Part shown: in pieces, positions 33,224 to 44,778 of the stretch | How positions within the stretch are numbered: the first letter of the stretch is position 1 | Layout of the letters: the number at the start of each line of letters is the position of its first letter | Origin: Gordionus sp. m RMFG-2023 | Taxonomy: Eukaryota > Nematomorpha > Gordioida > Chordodea > Parachordodidae | Length of the DNA: 64,000 nt | Assembly: GCF_954871325.1 (NCBI RefSeq) | Contig: NC_088775.1 | Coordinates: 58,691,561 to 58,755,560, forward strand | Reading direction: 5' to 3' | The notes under the pieces: model-generated | Database searches by the model: none | Told to the model about the DNA's origin: nothing | The model's input: only the letters and a program-made list of their open reading frames with translations | Program-made: the position numbers and the translations under genes

Positions 33224-33640
33224 CCAAAATATATCTTTCTCTTCTTCACTCTTTCCAACATGAGGAATATATACCGAGATAGTATTATATAGCTTTCCAA
33301 AAATCATCTTGATAACCATTATCTGGTTATCTAGACTTCTCACTTCGACTACTTTGTGCACCATTTTCTCCGTAACCAATGCCCCAACTCCAGCCTTACC
33401 ATCATTACTTCCTTGCCAGAAGAATATATATTTTTCACTAGTCTTGCCACTCGTTCTTGCTTACCTTTCCATCTGGTCTCCTGTAATGCAATACATCGGC
33501 CACTTCTCCGGCTCTTCCCGTCATACCAACATTCCATATCACGACCCTTACTCCATAGTCCATACCCCGTAAACTGGTTTCTCCACTTATTATCAGGTTA
33601 TATATGGCCGTCATAAGTTTAATTTTCACGAATCATAGTT
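33224..33640 (-). pseudogene. LINE endonuclease, N-terminal part
   Basis: The minus strand has NVGMTGRAGEVADVLHYRR (33600-33480), then CIALQETRWKGKQERVARL, and near the foldback KLYNTISVYIPHVGKSEEEK then DIFW. These fit the N(x)GTMTGR, QETRWKG and VYAPQxG..EEEK motifs of LINE APE endonucleases, with the QET catalytic Glu present. A frameshift between 33540 and 33440 and others break the gene. Confidence 0.8.
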
Positions 33641-33965
33641 CCATCAGGTTTCCCATCCTTCATTTTGTCTTAGGCGAATTAGGAGGCCCACGGAGTACTG
33701 TTGTAACTCGCTCTTGCTTTGTTGTAATCATTAGGAGTTTTTATAGCAAAGTTTATACAATCGGATACCCTTCCTGACATCAACCCCTATGGTTTTTACA
33801 CCCCATCGAGGAGACGGTGATCCTATTCATACCCAGATCACAGGGAACCTTTTAGACTTCCATTAGCCGCCTAAAGACGTTGCCACTCCCCCGCCACGAT
33901 GAGACTGACGGTAGGATTTTGGGAGAGACCAGCGTCTACATGAGCGGGAGGAGTAGGAACAGTTT

Positions 33966-34238
33966 GCATCCTATTTTTTTGAGGAGAGTAGGGGGTAGGC
34001 GGCTTTAATGGGGGTAGGATAAATTTTTTGGAGGGTTATCTATTAAATTTGAGATGAAATAGGAAATTAATACTTTTATTATAGAACTATTATAATACAA
34101 TTCATCGACCAAATCTATATATTGCAATACATTGTTTTCCAAATTCTACTATCCTTTTAAATTGATATTTTAGCAAGCTCATAATGCTATAATAATGAAT
34201 TCATTGTAAATAATCGAGGTTTTAATTGAATTTATCTA
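33966..34238. other. No gene seen
   Basis: AT-rich with a G-rich patch at 33970-34035. Nothing recognised. Confidence 0.4.
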
Positions 34239-34326
34239 AAAAATAAATCCTTTATATTTACAAAATAAATCCTTTGTATTTACAAAATAAATCCTTTGTA
34301 TTTACAAAATAAATCCTTTGTATTTT
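34239..34326. repeat. 22-bp tandem repeat, four copies
   Basis: AAAATAAATCCTTTGTATTTAC repeats at 34240, 34262, 34284 and 34306 and runs straight into the GC-rich terminus of the next hAT element. Confidence 0.92.
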
Positions 34327-34740
34327 GTCGGCGCTCAACACGCCACCGCCGATGTAAAAATTCGGCGGCGTGATACATATTTTTTATTATTAATTTATTT
34401 TATATGTTATTTATGAATTGTAATTAGAAGAAAAATATTAAATATTTTTTGAATTATTAAAAAATGCGATTTTAATTAATAAATATTATTTGCTATAGAT
34501 TTCCATATCGCTCACTTTGGGCAGGTTTGTGACCAACTTGATAGATAAAATAAGATTAGGACATTAAATTTGAAAAGGTAATTCTATATTTTATTCTTTT
34601 AATTTTTGATGCTTCAAATAATTTACAACTCGTTATATAAAATTTATTTTTTATCATAATAGGAAATTTTAATTAATGATTTTTATTTTGTTGCCATTAT
34701 AACATATATATAAAAAACCAGGACTTAAACAATTATAATG

Positions 34741-35125
34741 GATGCAGCATTGCAATACCCTGTAACAAAATATAGTATATCCTTGCAAGCAAAGCCTTCT
34801 TTTGCATGGAAACATTTTGGATCCTTAATATTAAAAACTGACCAAATAATAAGAGTACCAGTGTTACTACAGATAAAGTCTTTTGTAATATATGCTTGCA
34901 AATAGCACTTGATAAAGATGGTGAGGATGAAAATAATTATTCATTTTCAGAGTAAATTTTTTGATTATTTTAAAAATATTTGTTTTTTTAATTAGTTATC
35001 CAATCAAATCTTTTTCAAAAAATATCAGCACATCAAATATAATAAAACATTTACTTGACAAACATGATTTATCATGTAAAGAAGAAATACCTAAACAAAA
35101 TTTAAAGTTATTTTTCAAACCCATA
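34741..35125 (+). pseudogene. BED zinc finger of the GGCGGC hAT transposase
   Basis: The plus strand reads SISLQAKPSFAWKHFGSL and, downstream across a break, TSNIIKHLLDKHDLSCKE at 35029-35085. The S(F/V)AWKHF start and the HLxxKH end are the two halves of a BED finger. The Cys pair between them (around 34870-34900, VCYNICLQ-like in shifted frames) is damaged. An intervening AT-rich segment with an AG at 34950 may be an intron. Confidence 0.65.
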
Positions 35126-35452
35126 AGATACAACTGACCCTAAAATGGATTCTGGTAAAGAATTATGTTCGTGTTGCAAGGATTTAATGCCATTCTCTTT
35201 TATAAATAATATTGGAATGCAAGATTTTCTAAAGGTTATTTGTAAAATCACTATAATTTTTTATAGGGCAAGGGCAATCTTAATTTTTATTATAACTATT
35301 AATATATTAAATTATTTTATAACATCCCTCATTTAGAATTTTTTACGACATAATATTTTTATTATTAACTTTTTATTATATGGAAATATAGCATTATTTC
35401 AGATACCAAATTACCATATAGAACTACACTTAGCCGGAGTGGATTAGATGAT

Positions 35453-36420
35453 GTGTATTTATCAATGAAAGCATACATATGCCAACATAATATAGGTCCT
35501 AAATTTTGTGCTATAGCTTTTGATACTTGGACCGACAAATATAGACGGCGAAATTATATCACCTTTACATTTCACGAAATAGATAATAATTTTAATATTA
35601 TATTTTATACATTGGCGACACATCATGTCACTCAAAAACATACCGCTGAAACTATTTTTTCCGAGATATAAAAAGTTGAAAATGAATTTAATTTAGGGTC
35701 CAAGAAAATTCAAATGGTTACGGATGCAGGACCCAATATAAAGAAAAGTGTTCGTCTAGGAGAATATGACCATTTATGTTTGGGGCATGGATTACATAAT
35801 CTAGTGACAGTCGATGGAATAAAAAAAAGTTAATAAAAATAGAAAATCTCATTAAAAAGTGAGAGAAATTATAGTTGCCTTAAGATTCAAAAAATGGATT
35901 TTGAAAATATAAACGATATAGAAAGAAAATGTTTTGAATCGATATCATATATATCGGATATTTTAGATTTGGATGATAATGATTCTTTTTATGAAGATCG
36001 TTTGCATTTTGTGATGATAGTGTAAATCAAAAATCATATGAGAAAAAACAAAAAACCTTAAAATTAAATGTGCCCGTTGGTATAGTTGGTGCATGAACTT
36101 TTAAATTTTCTTAAAACCTCCAAAAAAAACTGTTGAATTTTTATCTGGCCAAAAAGGAATAACTATAAATTTAGCCTTATTATTTCGTAGTGAAATTAAT
36201 ATGATAGTCCTCCCATAGCATCCCTTAAACAAAATAGCTTACTAAATTTGATCATAGATTTCCAATAACCGATCTTCAGGTACTATTTTAAAATACATAA
36301 ATTATTTTTATATATTATTTCTCTTTCTTTTATTAATTTACTTAGGTGTTAGGAGCACTTTTGGATCCTCGTTTTCAATCAATAAACATAGTAAATGAAT
36401 ATTTAAAGGAAAAAATATTA
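35453..36420 (+). pseudogene. Catalytic region of the GGCGGC hAT transposase
   Basis: An open frame at 35453-35671 reads KFCAIAFDTWTDKYRRRNYI and TLATHHVTQKHTAETIFSEI, the first catalytic Asp region (FDxWTDKY). It continues after a stop: IQMVTDAGPNIKKSVRLGEY (second Asp, 35710-35770), LCLGHGLHNLV (35776-35810) and, at 36345-36380, VLGALLDPRFQSINIV. Numerous stops and shifts lie between. This type (FDGWTDKYRRRSY) is a distinct hAT group from copies A and B. Confidence 0.75.
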
Positions 36421-36639
36421 CTCCGGTTGAATTTTTATGTCAACACGCTACCTCTCTACGGCCTTACACGGACGAATTAAACGAATGTGAAACGACGGAA
36501 GTTGCTTCAAAACTCGATGATCTTAAGTCATTGGCTACGAAACATTCATCTATTCAAAACAATAGCCTGGAACAACAACACTATTTAACTAATTTAGAAA
36601 AAGAGTGTTATTCATTATTTTCGCCTGATAATTTGGAGA

Positions 36640-36880
36640 TAAAAGATGTCTTAGATTTTTGGAAGATAAGAGCATGGGATCTTCTTAAACTCAATATTAG
36701 GTAGAAAGGTCATGTGCGTTCCAGCTACGAGCACACCCAGCGAGCGTGTATTTGCTGGGCTCACTCTGAACTCTAAAAGATCATTATTATGTCCTTTAAA
36801 TCTTAATAAAATAATATTTATTCATGATAATTATAACTTAATAAAATCATTAAATTATAGTTATAAACATAATAAAGTAT
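36640..36880 (+). pseudogene. Dimerisation domain of the GGCGGC hAT transposase
   Basis: The plus strand has VLDFWKIRAWDLLKLNIR and, after a shift at 36705, VMCVPATSTPSERVFAGL followed by NSKRSLLCPLNLNKIIFIH. PATSTPSERVFA is the canonical core of the hAT C-terminal domain. Confidence 0.85.
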
Positions 36881-37014
36881 AAATTTTATTTTAAAAGTGT
36901 TTCCAATGAATTTATAAATTTAATTAAAAAAATTTAAGTTAGAAAAATATTTGTCGCCGCCGCGCCGCCGCCGATTTTTGTGGCGGCGTCTAAATCGATT
37001 CGCCGCCGCCAGCC

Positions 37015-37690
37015 GATCATTATAAACCTCTCAATTCCCTTTTATCCAAATTTTTTTAATTTTATGTTCTAATTTTACTATATTTTATTTACCACATGTT
37101 ATCCAATTTATTTCAATATATTATAATAATTTGTGGATTAATCCACCATTTCTAGTATAATTTATTACTCTGGATATATACTTCTCATATTATTCTCCTT
37201 TGTTTCTCTTTTTCCATAATTTACTATATTTTTGAACTTAAAATATATTTGAACCTCAATTAACTCCAAAGATTTCCTTTCCTATATTTTCTCTTTATAA
37301 AGTTCAATATTTATAATCAAATTAATTCCTCTTTCATATAACTTCTAATTATTTATTTTTTTCAAATGCTTTAATATTTTTTCTCCTTATAGAATTAAAC
37401 TTCTTTTTCCCAAATTTTATTAAAATCATATTTATATCCTATTCATTCCTTACTTCTCTCCTATTCATGTTTATACCAGCAAAATTACGAATCTAATAAT
37501 TCATTTTTCTTATTCGTACGAATAATAAAATGATTATTCGATTCAATTAGAAAAATTTTATTTAACCATTTATTAAAAGAGATCGAATATTAAATTTATT
37601 TTGTAAAATTTAACTAAGGTAAATGACAAACATATTTTATTAGTAAGATAAAATAGAAGCCTACATATATAGTATATTTATATGAAAATC
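37015..37690. other. No gene seen
   Basis: AT-rich sequence, pyrimidine-rich on the plus strand between 37030 and 37460. No coding segment or repeat was recognised. Confidence 0.4.
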
Positions 37691-38330
37691 AATATAATAT
37701 TCATATCATGTAGAAGACATATCTGACAACAACCTATTTTTTAAAAATAAATTTTTCCGGATTGTATCTTCTTTTCTAGACATTCTATATTTGGTAACCA
37801 TATGTGCTTCAACAGAAAAGAGTCGCTCATATGGGGTTGAAGATCCTTGTAATGATCATTTGTCTCTCGCCATTTAAGATAAAACGGAAAAACGATCTCA
37901 GTCTAGTTTCCACCATTCTAGTGGGTTTTTATTTTACATGATTCTCACTTCATTTAAATATGTTTAAGCTTCAGAAATTGGAAAGACATTCTGTTTAAAT
38001 ATACGTCCGTATTTGATTCTATAAATTGTTGACTGATTGATACATCATCTTTTATTTTATAATCATCGAACATTTTCTAAAAATTATTTAATATAATTGT
38101 AACGCTGATATTATAAGACAGAGGTAGGCACTCAAAAAAATCCAATTTAAGTCTGAGATCTAATATAGCAGATATAAATGTTTCCAAATTCTAAAATAAG
38201 GTATGCAAAACTCACATCAAGAAATATTTTACAAATAAAGTGGTAAAAATTTTAGGCAAAAAGTCATCTTTATGATTTCTCTATCATCAAAAGAAGGAGA
38301 AATACCTTGTTCGTCTGTCATTCTTGACGG
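37690..38330 (-). pseudogene. hAT transposase C-terminal half
   Basis: On the minus strand 37945-37880 reads NPLEWWKLD, a stop, then DRFSVLS, and 37850-37740 reads GSSTPYERLFSVEAHMVTK then RKNLFLKNRLLSDMSS. This is the D-P-LxWW ... SSxxxERLFS ... FLKNN dimerisation domain of hAT enzymes. Upstream, 38170-38100 reads ISAILDLRLKLDFF, the (A)xxLDPRxKxxFF region. It has stops in each part. It lies close to the GGCGGC hAT but points the opposite way and belongs to another hAT group. Confidence 0.75.
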
Positions 38331-39140
38331 GATAGCTACTAGTTTTTTATAAGTGTATATGTGTTATAAATAGCATACAAAAATAAATACTTTCTTCGCC
38401 CATTATAAAACAATTTTCGGAAGTTAATTTTGTATTACGAAGTTATTTGAATAAAAAAGTCGTTAACAACAATTTGAGAAATATAAATATTTCTTAATTA
38501 TTCCACTAGGAAATTTTATTAAATATTAATAATTTCTAATAATAATATATGATTATTTTCCACTATTTATTACATTTTCTTTAACATATATTTGATTCCA
38601 ATATTTAAACATTTTCTTTATTAACCAACAAAACTAAAATATTCAAATCCAACAAAGTGAAAAAATTAATAACGAATGAATGTGATTAAATTGTTCGAAG
38701 GTTTTTCGTTTTTTCTTTTTATTATTATTCGCCCCTCTCATATATTCACATATATGACAAATATAATATCATTTGCCTTATTTTTTCTTACTCAAATAAT
38801 ATATATAAAATTAATTATTAATATTATACAATGACAATTTTTAACCTAAAAAAAATAAATAATGTATTACACAAAATGATATCGCTTTTACAATATGTCT
38901 TATTTATGTAAGCTAATTAAACTTTTACAATATCTTGATATATTAAGATGATTAGCGGGTTTTTCGGTGATTTCTAGTAATTGTTTGATGTCCAAATTAT
39001 TTTTGCTTGTTGAAAGAGCATATATCTCAGCATCTTATTTCAAAATTATTTTTTAATAAAGAAAACTTAAATAATTTGTAATTAATATTTTTAGTATCAA
39101 ATCGCAAGACAGATTCTTAATTTAAATAAAACATAGCCAC
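38330..39140. other. No gene seen
   Basis: AT-rich. Could include the decayed N-terminal half of the hAT pseudogene at 37690-38330, but I cannot support it. Confidence 0.35.
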
Positions 39141-39151
39141 AGCCTACATTG

Positions 39152-39215
39152 GAGTAGCAGGGCTTTCGCCTTGACAAATTTTTATGGGACTGTGCCCCCC
39201 CCCAAATAGATAAAC
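39152..39215. repeat. Isolated GGAGTAGC-type repeat end
   Basis: GGAGTAGCAGGGCTTTCGCC followed by a run of C at 39199-39208. It resembles the GGAGTAGCCAGG end at 22468. No partner end was found. Confidence 0.4.
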
Positions 39216-39529
39216 TATTATGTCTCATCTAAAAATAAAACAAAGAATAAAAACATATTAATTAATATAATATTTCTATATTGCTATGCTCTTTATCCTT
39301 TCTCGCTTGGCCACCATTAAAAAATAGATAAATTATTATTAAAAACTTATGAAGATTCATCACATCGCTTATCTGTATATCTTTGCATGGAAAACTATAA
39401 AGGAACTAATACTCATAGAATAATTTTAAAAACTAAATTGCAATCCAATACAATAAAGCATCGCATTGATTAAAACAATATCATCTATTTATCGCAATAC
39501 AAGGGTTGGCATTAAGATAGCAAAAAGAA

Positions 39530-40150
39530 GAAGACTCATATTTTATGAAATTATTGTGCCATAGAGCTGAAGATAAATTCGAATTAAAAGAATGATTGAT
39601 TGCTGCAGTAAATGCAAGTGGATATCACATGATATAACTAATGAAATTCTCACCATAATGTCTCACCAGTTACAAAGGAGACTTGTGAAACTTATAAAAT
39701 CTGCTGTATTTTAATCGATATCGTAGATTAAACCATGGATAGGAGTAATTTTCGATATGTTTACGTGATTCAGAAGTTAGTTTAAATCTAAATAAAATAT
39801 ATGTAGGATTTTATGAAGTATCGAAAACAAATTCTGAACATATTTTTAACTTAATCACATATATATTTACTTAAATATCTCTAGAGTCTAGACATTAAAA
39901 AAACAGAGTTCAATATTATGATGGAGTTTTTACCGTTAGTAAAAAGATAAATGGTTTACAAACGCGTCTTCATAATGAAAAATCTAGAGCAATCTATGTT
40001 CATTGTGCAGGTCATAGATTATATCTTGTGAAAAAATTCATTTATACTATTGCAAAAATTGGCCATTTTATAGTATTAATGAAAGATTTATTATATTTTG
40101 TTTGGCAATATCTCAAACTCTTCATTCCATCCAAGATGAAAATGATAGTA
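39530..40150 (+). pseudogene. ZMYM1-like hAT transposase fragment
   Basis: The plus strand reads LLCHRAEDKFELKE (39550-39590), SHDITNEILTIMSHQ in shifted frame, ILIDIVD then TMDRSNF (39715-39745), GFYEVSKTNSEHIFNLI, and KINGLQTRLHNEKSRAIYVH followed by CAGHRLYLV (39945-40030). These are the L(L)RxRAEDxxxLKxWL, DExxDxSxxEQ, GFYEV and YDGAxxMxGxxxGxQxRLxxxNPxAxYVHCxAHxLNL landmarks of ZMYM1-like hAT proteins. There is no intact frame. Confidence 0.75.
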
Positions 40151-40204
40151 CAACTTCTTTAAGGCCACCATTTAATTATGAAAATATATGTAAAAAAAAA
40201 TTGT

Positions 40205-40600
40205 TTTAAACCTATTTTAAAGATTTGAAAGTTTTTCAAATGACAAATATGACAATTGTCACCAATACTTATTTTATTATTGAATTTGCACAATAAAATA
40301 TTCATTTTTTCATTAAAAAACAGTAGAAAAGTTTTAAAATCTTGTATATGACAATTGACACTTTTCTGAATTACATTATTATTGAATTATAACTAAAAAA
40401 TATTTAAAATATTTATTGTAATATATTTTTATTAATAAAAACTGGAAAAGTTTTATATTAACGATTTTGAAAATTGTCACCCTTCTGAATTACATTATTA
40501 TTGAATTTCCAGTTAAACAGATTTAAAATATCCATTTATACCTAATTTAATTAAAAACATTGAAAAGGTTAAATGACAAATATGGCAATTGAGGTCTAAG
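40205..40600. repeat. Three diverged ~115-bp units with GACAATTGTCA
   Basis: Units at about 40210-40340, 40340-40455 and 40455-40590 share AAAAGTTTTA..., (T)GACAATTG(T/A)CAC and ATTATTATTGAATT. They look related to the ~117-bp units of the foldback element at 23066-28793, in the orientation of its right arm. Confidence 0.6.
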
Positions 40601-42287
40601 TTTAGCTTTAGTCAATCAAAATTGATTTAAGCTTAGCTTTAACCATTCAAATTCGGGTTAAGGTTAGCATATCAAACTATTACCCAACTTTAGTTGGGAT
40701 GAATAGAATTAGTGCTTTCACAAGTTTGGCAAACTTTATGTATTAAGCTGCATAACACCAGGGTTTAAAAAATTAAATGAGCTTGATTTTTTATAACCCA
40801 AAATTTTGAGCAAAAAATCCTTTGAAATTTTGAGAATTCTCAAAAAAGATATTTGAGCAAAATAAAAAATGTTTTTTGGTAAAAAAATCTTATTTGATTT
40901 TCCCTTTGATGTTTTTTTAAAAAAGAATAAAAAAAAATTCCTCAAATTTTTTTTAAAATAAAATAGCATGATCACAATTTTTGATCTTTAAAAGAGCAAG
41001 AATCATTGGATTCTTTAATTTTGAGCAGATGCTAAGTTCTGCTTAATACACGGTGGTATTTAAATACACTCAAAGATAATGTGCTAAAATGTTTAATAGA
41101 TTTTCGTAAAAAAAGGAAAATTTTTAGGGGGTTTTTCAGTATATATTTTGGGAGATATTTCTAGGCCCCCTCTTTGAATACTTTTGACCGGATTACATTT
41201 CTCAATATAATTTTGGTTTTGCATTTTTTCAAAAAATATTTTTCTCTAAAATTTAATAGTCATTCTTAAAAGAATTATCAACTTATATTTATATTTTTTA
41301 AATATTTTTTATTTTTCTGATGGAGCTAACTGGTATGAAAACAATTTTTTTTATATACATTAGAACCATGAGAAATGACATATATTCTTTTTTTGAAGAG
41401 AATTTTCTTGTTCGATTAAAATGATATTTACGAAATTGACAAATTTGATTCCCTCGGTTATGCTAACGTCTTAATAAGTGATTCAAATTTATATTAAAAT
41501 TTTGCAAATATAACTCTATTAAAAATATAATGAGATTTTAACTATTATAATTCTAAAAACAAAGAACAAATAATATGATGGATTTTTTGTGGACGAAACT
41601 GATCAAATAAATAACTTTTTTTTCCTTTTATCTCATTTATCAAACGGATTAAAGCATTAAAATGTTCTAATTAATGGCTTGACACAAGTTTCAGAATTAA
41701 TATCCAGCTTGACCCACTTCACGCTTAAACCATGGCATCATAGTTTTTACTTTGTTTATCAGTGGTTTCTTTTTTGTGATTGGCAAAGCTGAGTATAATC
41801 AATCATTAAATATATGCACAAACATAATATTTAGTTTTCATATATTCGATAATATACTTGGCGAGGTCAAATATGCGTCGAGATAATTCAGTGCAGCGAC
41901 AATTTGGTAAAATAAGAATGATAAAATATAACCTAAATGGGTGTACTCCGCTATAATTGGCACGGTCCGATGTCACGTCAAATAAACGGGGAAAATTTGG
42001 GATGGTCAATTCAGTGCACAATGCATAATTCATGCATATTTGGTGTGAATAAATAAAAAAATCCATAATCTTTATACTGGATTTATAATATATATAAAAA
42101 AATTCATCGATCACCTCTATGGCAGGGTAATTTCGAAATTTGTATTTATTTACCAAAATCAGGGTTGTGCAATTGACCGATGGTAAAATGTGGCAAATAT
42201 TGTCAAATTAAATAAAATTTTTTTAAGACATTAACTATTTTATATATAATAGTAAAAATGAATCTATGTAATATTAAATTATATTTT
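40600..42287. other. No gene supported
   Basis: Open frames at 40736-40975 and 41806-42156 are AT-driven and show no recognisable domain. The segment 41850-42010 has slightly higher GC and repeats of AATTCAGTGCA (41886 and 42008), possibly a small MITE. Nothing else is seen. Confidence 0.35.
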
Positions 42288-43140
42288 TTAAAATTCTATA
42301 ATTAATAGTTGGCTCTCTATGGCAGAGTCTTGTTCTAATTTATATTCAATATTATCACTTTCTTTAATATTATTAAACAATTTTAGGCTAGGATATATTC
42401 TTACCAATATTCTGGTTGTCGAGATCTTCAATGGATTTCTTTTCTTCATATGAATATTACCCCAAACAGACAAATTTCTTTCTAAATAGAAGTATGTATA
42501 ACTAGGAATTGTTAGTAAGATATTAGACACTTGTATCAATGTTCAAAGTTTGTAAAGCCCGTTCAAACAACTTAAACCCAAATCTGATTGTTTTTTATGC
42601 AAGTTAGTGCTTTCCACATATTTTTGTTATTAAATATACCCCCACTTTTTACTTCTTAAATTTATATATCACTAAAATATTTATATTATCACTTTGTAAA
42701 ATGGATAATTCTTGTACTATATCACATTTTTCTCAAACTCAGTACTAGTAAGATGCTTCCCTTATAATGGGGATCCAATAATCAGCGTTAGCACATGAAT
42801 TTGAATTGTTTTTTTCTTTTTCAAACGTATCTTAATTTTTTTCTTAAGGTGGATAAAATCATGGCATGATTGTATTATATGTTTTCCAAATAAAGCATCT
42901 CGTTTTTTACATGAGCCAAGGCACATTTATCCCTTTGCATTTACAACAAGATAGCTAAATGTTAAAGAGTAGTTTAAGATTATAAATTTTTCCTATATAT
43001 TTCTTATAATTTAATATATTTTGGGTAATTTCTTCAGGACGAATATTACTTCAGAAGCTACTTTCAGAGCTTTCTGCAGATTTATATTTGCTCCTTGCAT
43101 TTTATTGACGAAGCCCGTCTTGTTTGGGTAATTGTACATA
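42288..43140 (-). pseudogene. hAT transposase C-terminal half, fourth group
   Basis: The minus-strand frame 42539-42288 reads VSNILLTIPSYTYFYLERNL, SVWGNIHMKKRNPL and LVRIYPSLKLFNNIKE. This corresponds to the hAT dimerisation domain of the type IPSSSAxSERNxS..NIHTKKRNRL...LxYIxxNLKL. Upstream in broken frames are LLDPHYKGSIL (42780-42750), RDALFGKHIIQSCHDFI and, at 43120-43030, FVNKMQGANINLQKALKVAS, the LQGKxxNLxKA stretch. The frame for the last 83 residues is open; the rest is degraded. Confidence 0.7.
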
Positions 43141-43427
43141 ATTTAATATAAATTGGCAATTAGTAATTTTCTCAAACCATGCTTTAGCAAAATTTTTTAC
43201 ATTTATTTATATATTGAGATCCTCATCAAATTAATAATGAGAAAATTTCCTTTTTATATTTAAAAATTAAATTCTAATATTTTAATAGTAAAATCTTATA
43301 TTATAATTTAAATTATCCATGATGATACAAATATATTTTTTAAATAAATTGTAAACTAATTAGATTGATAATGCTTTAAATACATATTAGTTAATTAAAT
43401 CACTATATTCATTTACCAATAACATTT

Positions 43428-43503
43428 TAGAGTATTTGACCTTATTTGTCCAGATCAAATACCTCTTCGGTCAGGCCGGTCAATTGACAGAATTTGACTA
43501 GTC
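43428..43503. repeat. Isolated repeat end with GGTCAATTGAC iterons
   Basis: GTATTTGACCTTATTTGTCC then AGATCAAATACCTC and GGTCAGGCCGGTCAATTGAC. It matches 26738-26812, the right end of the nested element at 24814-26823. No left end nearby. Confidence 0.6.
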
Positions 43504-43745
43504 ATTTAACCTAACGTATTTAATTATTATGTTTGAATTAAATATGAACATTATCGTTACTATTTTTATTATTTATATTAAAAATCAACATCATGAATTT
43601 TGGCTATATAAGAAGCTTTAAATTACAATAAAAATAAACTAATTTCAAATACTGTTTTAATTCAATTACTATTACAATTAAATTTAATTTCAGTTTAAAG
43701 CTGGAAAGAAGAGATGAGTTTTAAACAATTATCTATATAACTTAC

Positions 43746-43907
43746 GCTGTTGAGTTCGAATAACTTCCGCTATTTTATTAGGTTTGATGGGTCGAGAAAG
43801 ACCATTTGTTAAAACGATCATAATCTTTTTGGCATCTATCCTTCCTCCATTAGCCAACATTAGCCTACCTTTGTTCATTCCCCTTTCCAATCGAATTTCC
43901 AAATTTT
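43746..43907 (-). CDS. Lone exon, VWA-domain-like
   Basis: A 162-nt minus-strand segment is bounded by a strong acceptor (TTTGGCTCACAG, just above 43907) and a strong donor (GTAAGTTAT, from 43745). It is open in one frame as a phase 1-1 exon of 53 codons plus split codons. It reads NLEIRLERGMNKGRLMLANG, then GRIDAKKIMIVLTNGLSRPI and KPNKIAEVIRTQQR. The hydrophobic strand IMIVLTNG after a basic/Gly-rich helix resembles the AKKIxIVLTDGxS part of von Willebrand factor A domains, as in extracellular matrix and adhesion proteins. The MIDAS Asp is Asn here. No neighbouring exons (for example DxSxS) were found between the hAT fragment and gypsy 2, so the host gene is unknown. Confidence 0.45.
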
Positions 43908-44774
43908 CTGTGAGCCAAAGTCAAAATATAATAAAGTAAAAAATTATCATCAATTTTGTAATATTTGCAACTGTAATTTAAAAGACTTATTTATTCGTAA
44001 AAGGTATACTATATATTATATTATAGTTAACACTGAGCCACCCTTTTTTCCTATGCATTAAATTTTAAATTAAAATTTTAAAAAGTTTTAGACGAACTAA
44101 TAAATTATTATTACCAGAGTTGGGCAGTATTGCGAACACTAGATCAATGATACAAGATGTATCTTGTATATTGACATTTTTAATAGGATTATCTGTATCT
44201 AAGTTACCTTATTTTCTAAAGAATCTTGTATCTTTTTCTAAAAAAATTATAAACGATATGGTATTTGGATAGTTCCTAAGGAGCAGTAAATCAGATAATT
44301 TGAAGATTTAATTAGAATTTATCTTTCAGCTGGCTGAAATAAATCAAAATAAATATATTTCTTTATGTACTTTTGTTAGTTAATTTATACATTTTTCCAT
44401 ACCCTATTTACTGTTGGGTCACACAAATTATTTTTTAGCTGTTGGGTGGAAAAGCGATGTTATTAATTTTTATTAAGCATGGGTTTTTAATTTTGACCTT
44501 ATCGATTTTATAGTTTATTGTGTAGATGGAATAAATAAACTTTTTCATAGATGGAATTGTTTTCGAGGAACAGATTTTCATTTTGGGCTTGTTGAGAGTA
44601 AGTCTTATATTTTTATTTGTTTCAAGGAAATTTAAAAATTTTATTATTTTTAGAAGGGAACCACAGAATGTTCCATAAAATAATTATGATTTTAAATCTT
44701 TATCTTTTAAAATTTTATCAGGCTAAAAAGAAGACGTTCAAAATTTTATCAGGCATTGAACAAATAGTAATATT
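43908..44774. other. No gene seen
   Basis: Likely intron or intergenic sequence upstream of the VWA-like exon. I searched by eye for a D-x-S-x-S containing exon on the minus strand and did not find one. Confidence 0.35.
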
Positions 44775-44778
44775 AATT
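44775..44778. repeat. Target-site duplication AATT, left
   Basis: AATT precedes the left LTR and follows the right LTR (48811-48814). It is short and AT-rich, so weaker than the other duplications, but it fits LTRs that start TG and end CA. Confidence 0.6.

Larger units (their letters stand above)
29323..33965 (-). mobile_element. Non-LTR retrotransposon (LINE), interrupted
   Basis: Read on the minus strand, an apurinic-like endonuclease (33640-30900) precedes a reverse transcriptase (30400-29330), the order of LINEs with an APE domain. The endonuclease is split by a 2.2-kb palindromic foldback (31046-33223). The 3' end is lost at 29322, where the composite repeat begins right after YMLNADG. 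The 5' part (33660-33965) has higher GC and no protein I recognise; it is probably leader sequence. Frameshifts and stops throughout make it dead. Confidence 0.85.
34326..37014 (+). mobile_element. hAT element with GGCGGC iterons at both ends
   Basis: Both ends are marked by short GC-rich clusters in AT-rich DNA: CCACCGCCGATG...TTCGGCGGCGTGA (34340-34372) and GCCGCCGCGCCGCCGCCGAT...GGCGGCG...CGCCGCCGCC (36957-37010). Between them lies a decayed hAT transposase on the plus strand with BED finger, catalytic and dimerisation parts. The likely ends are TGTCGGC and GCCGATCA, but no target duplication is visible, so the exact borders are uncertain. Confidence 0.72.

Noticed and set aside
34326-37014. 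8-bp target duplication for the GGCGGC hAT
   Set aside because: The flanking 8-mers at the most likely ends (TTGTATTT and TTATAAAC) do not match; the adjacent 22-bp tandem repeat hides the true left border.
41806-42156. 116-residue minus-strand ORF
   Set aside because: No domain or family pattern; composition is that of random AT-rich sequence, and a short internal repeat suggests a MITE.
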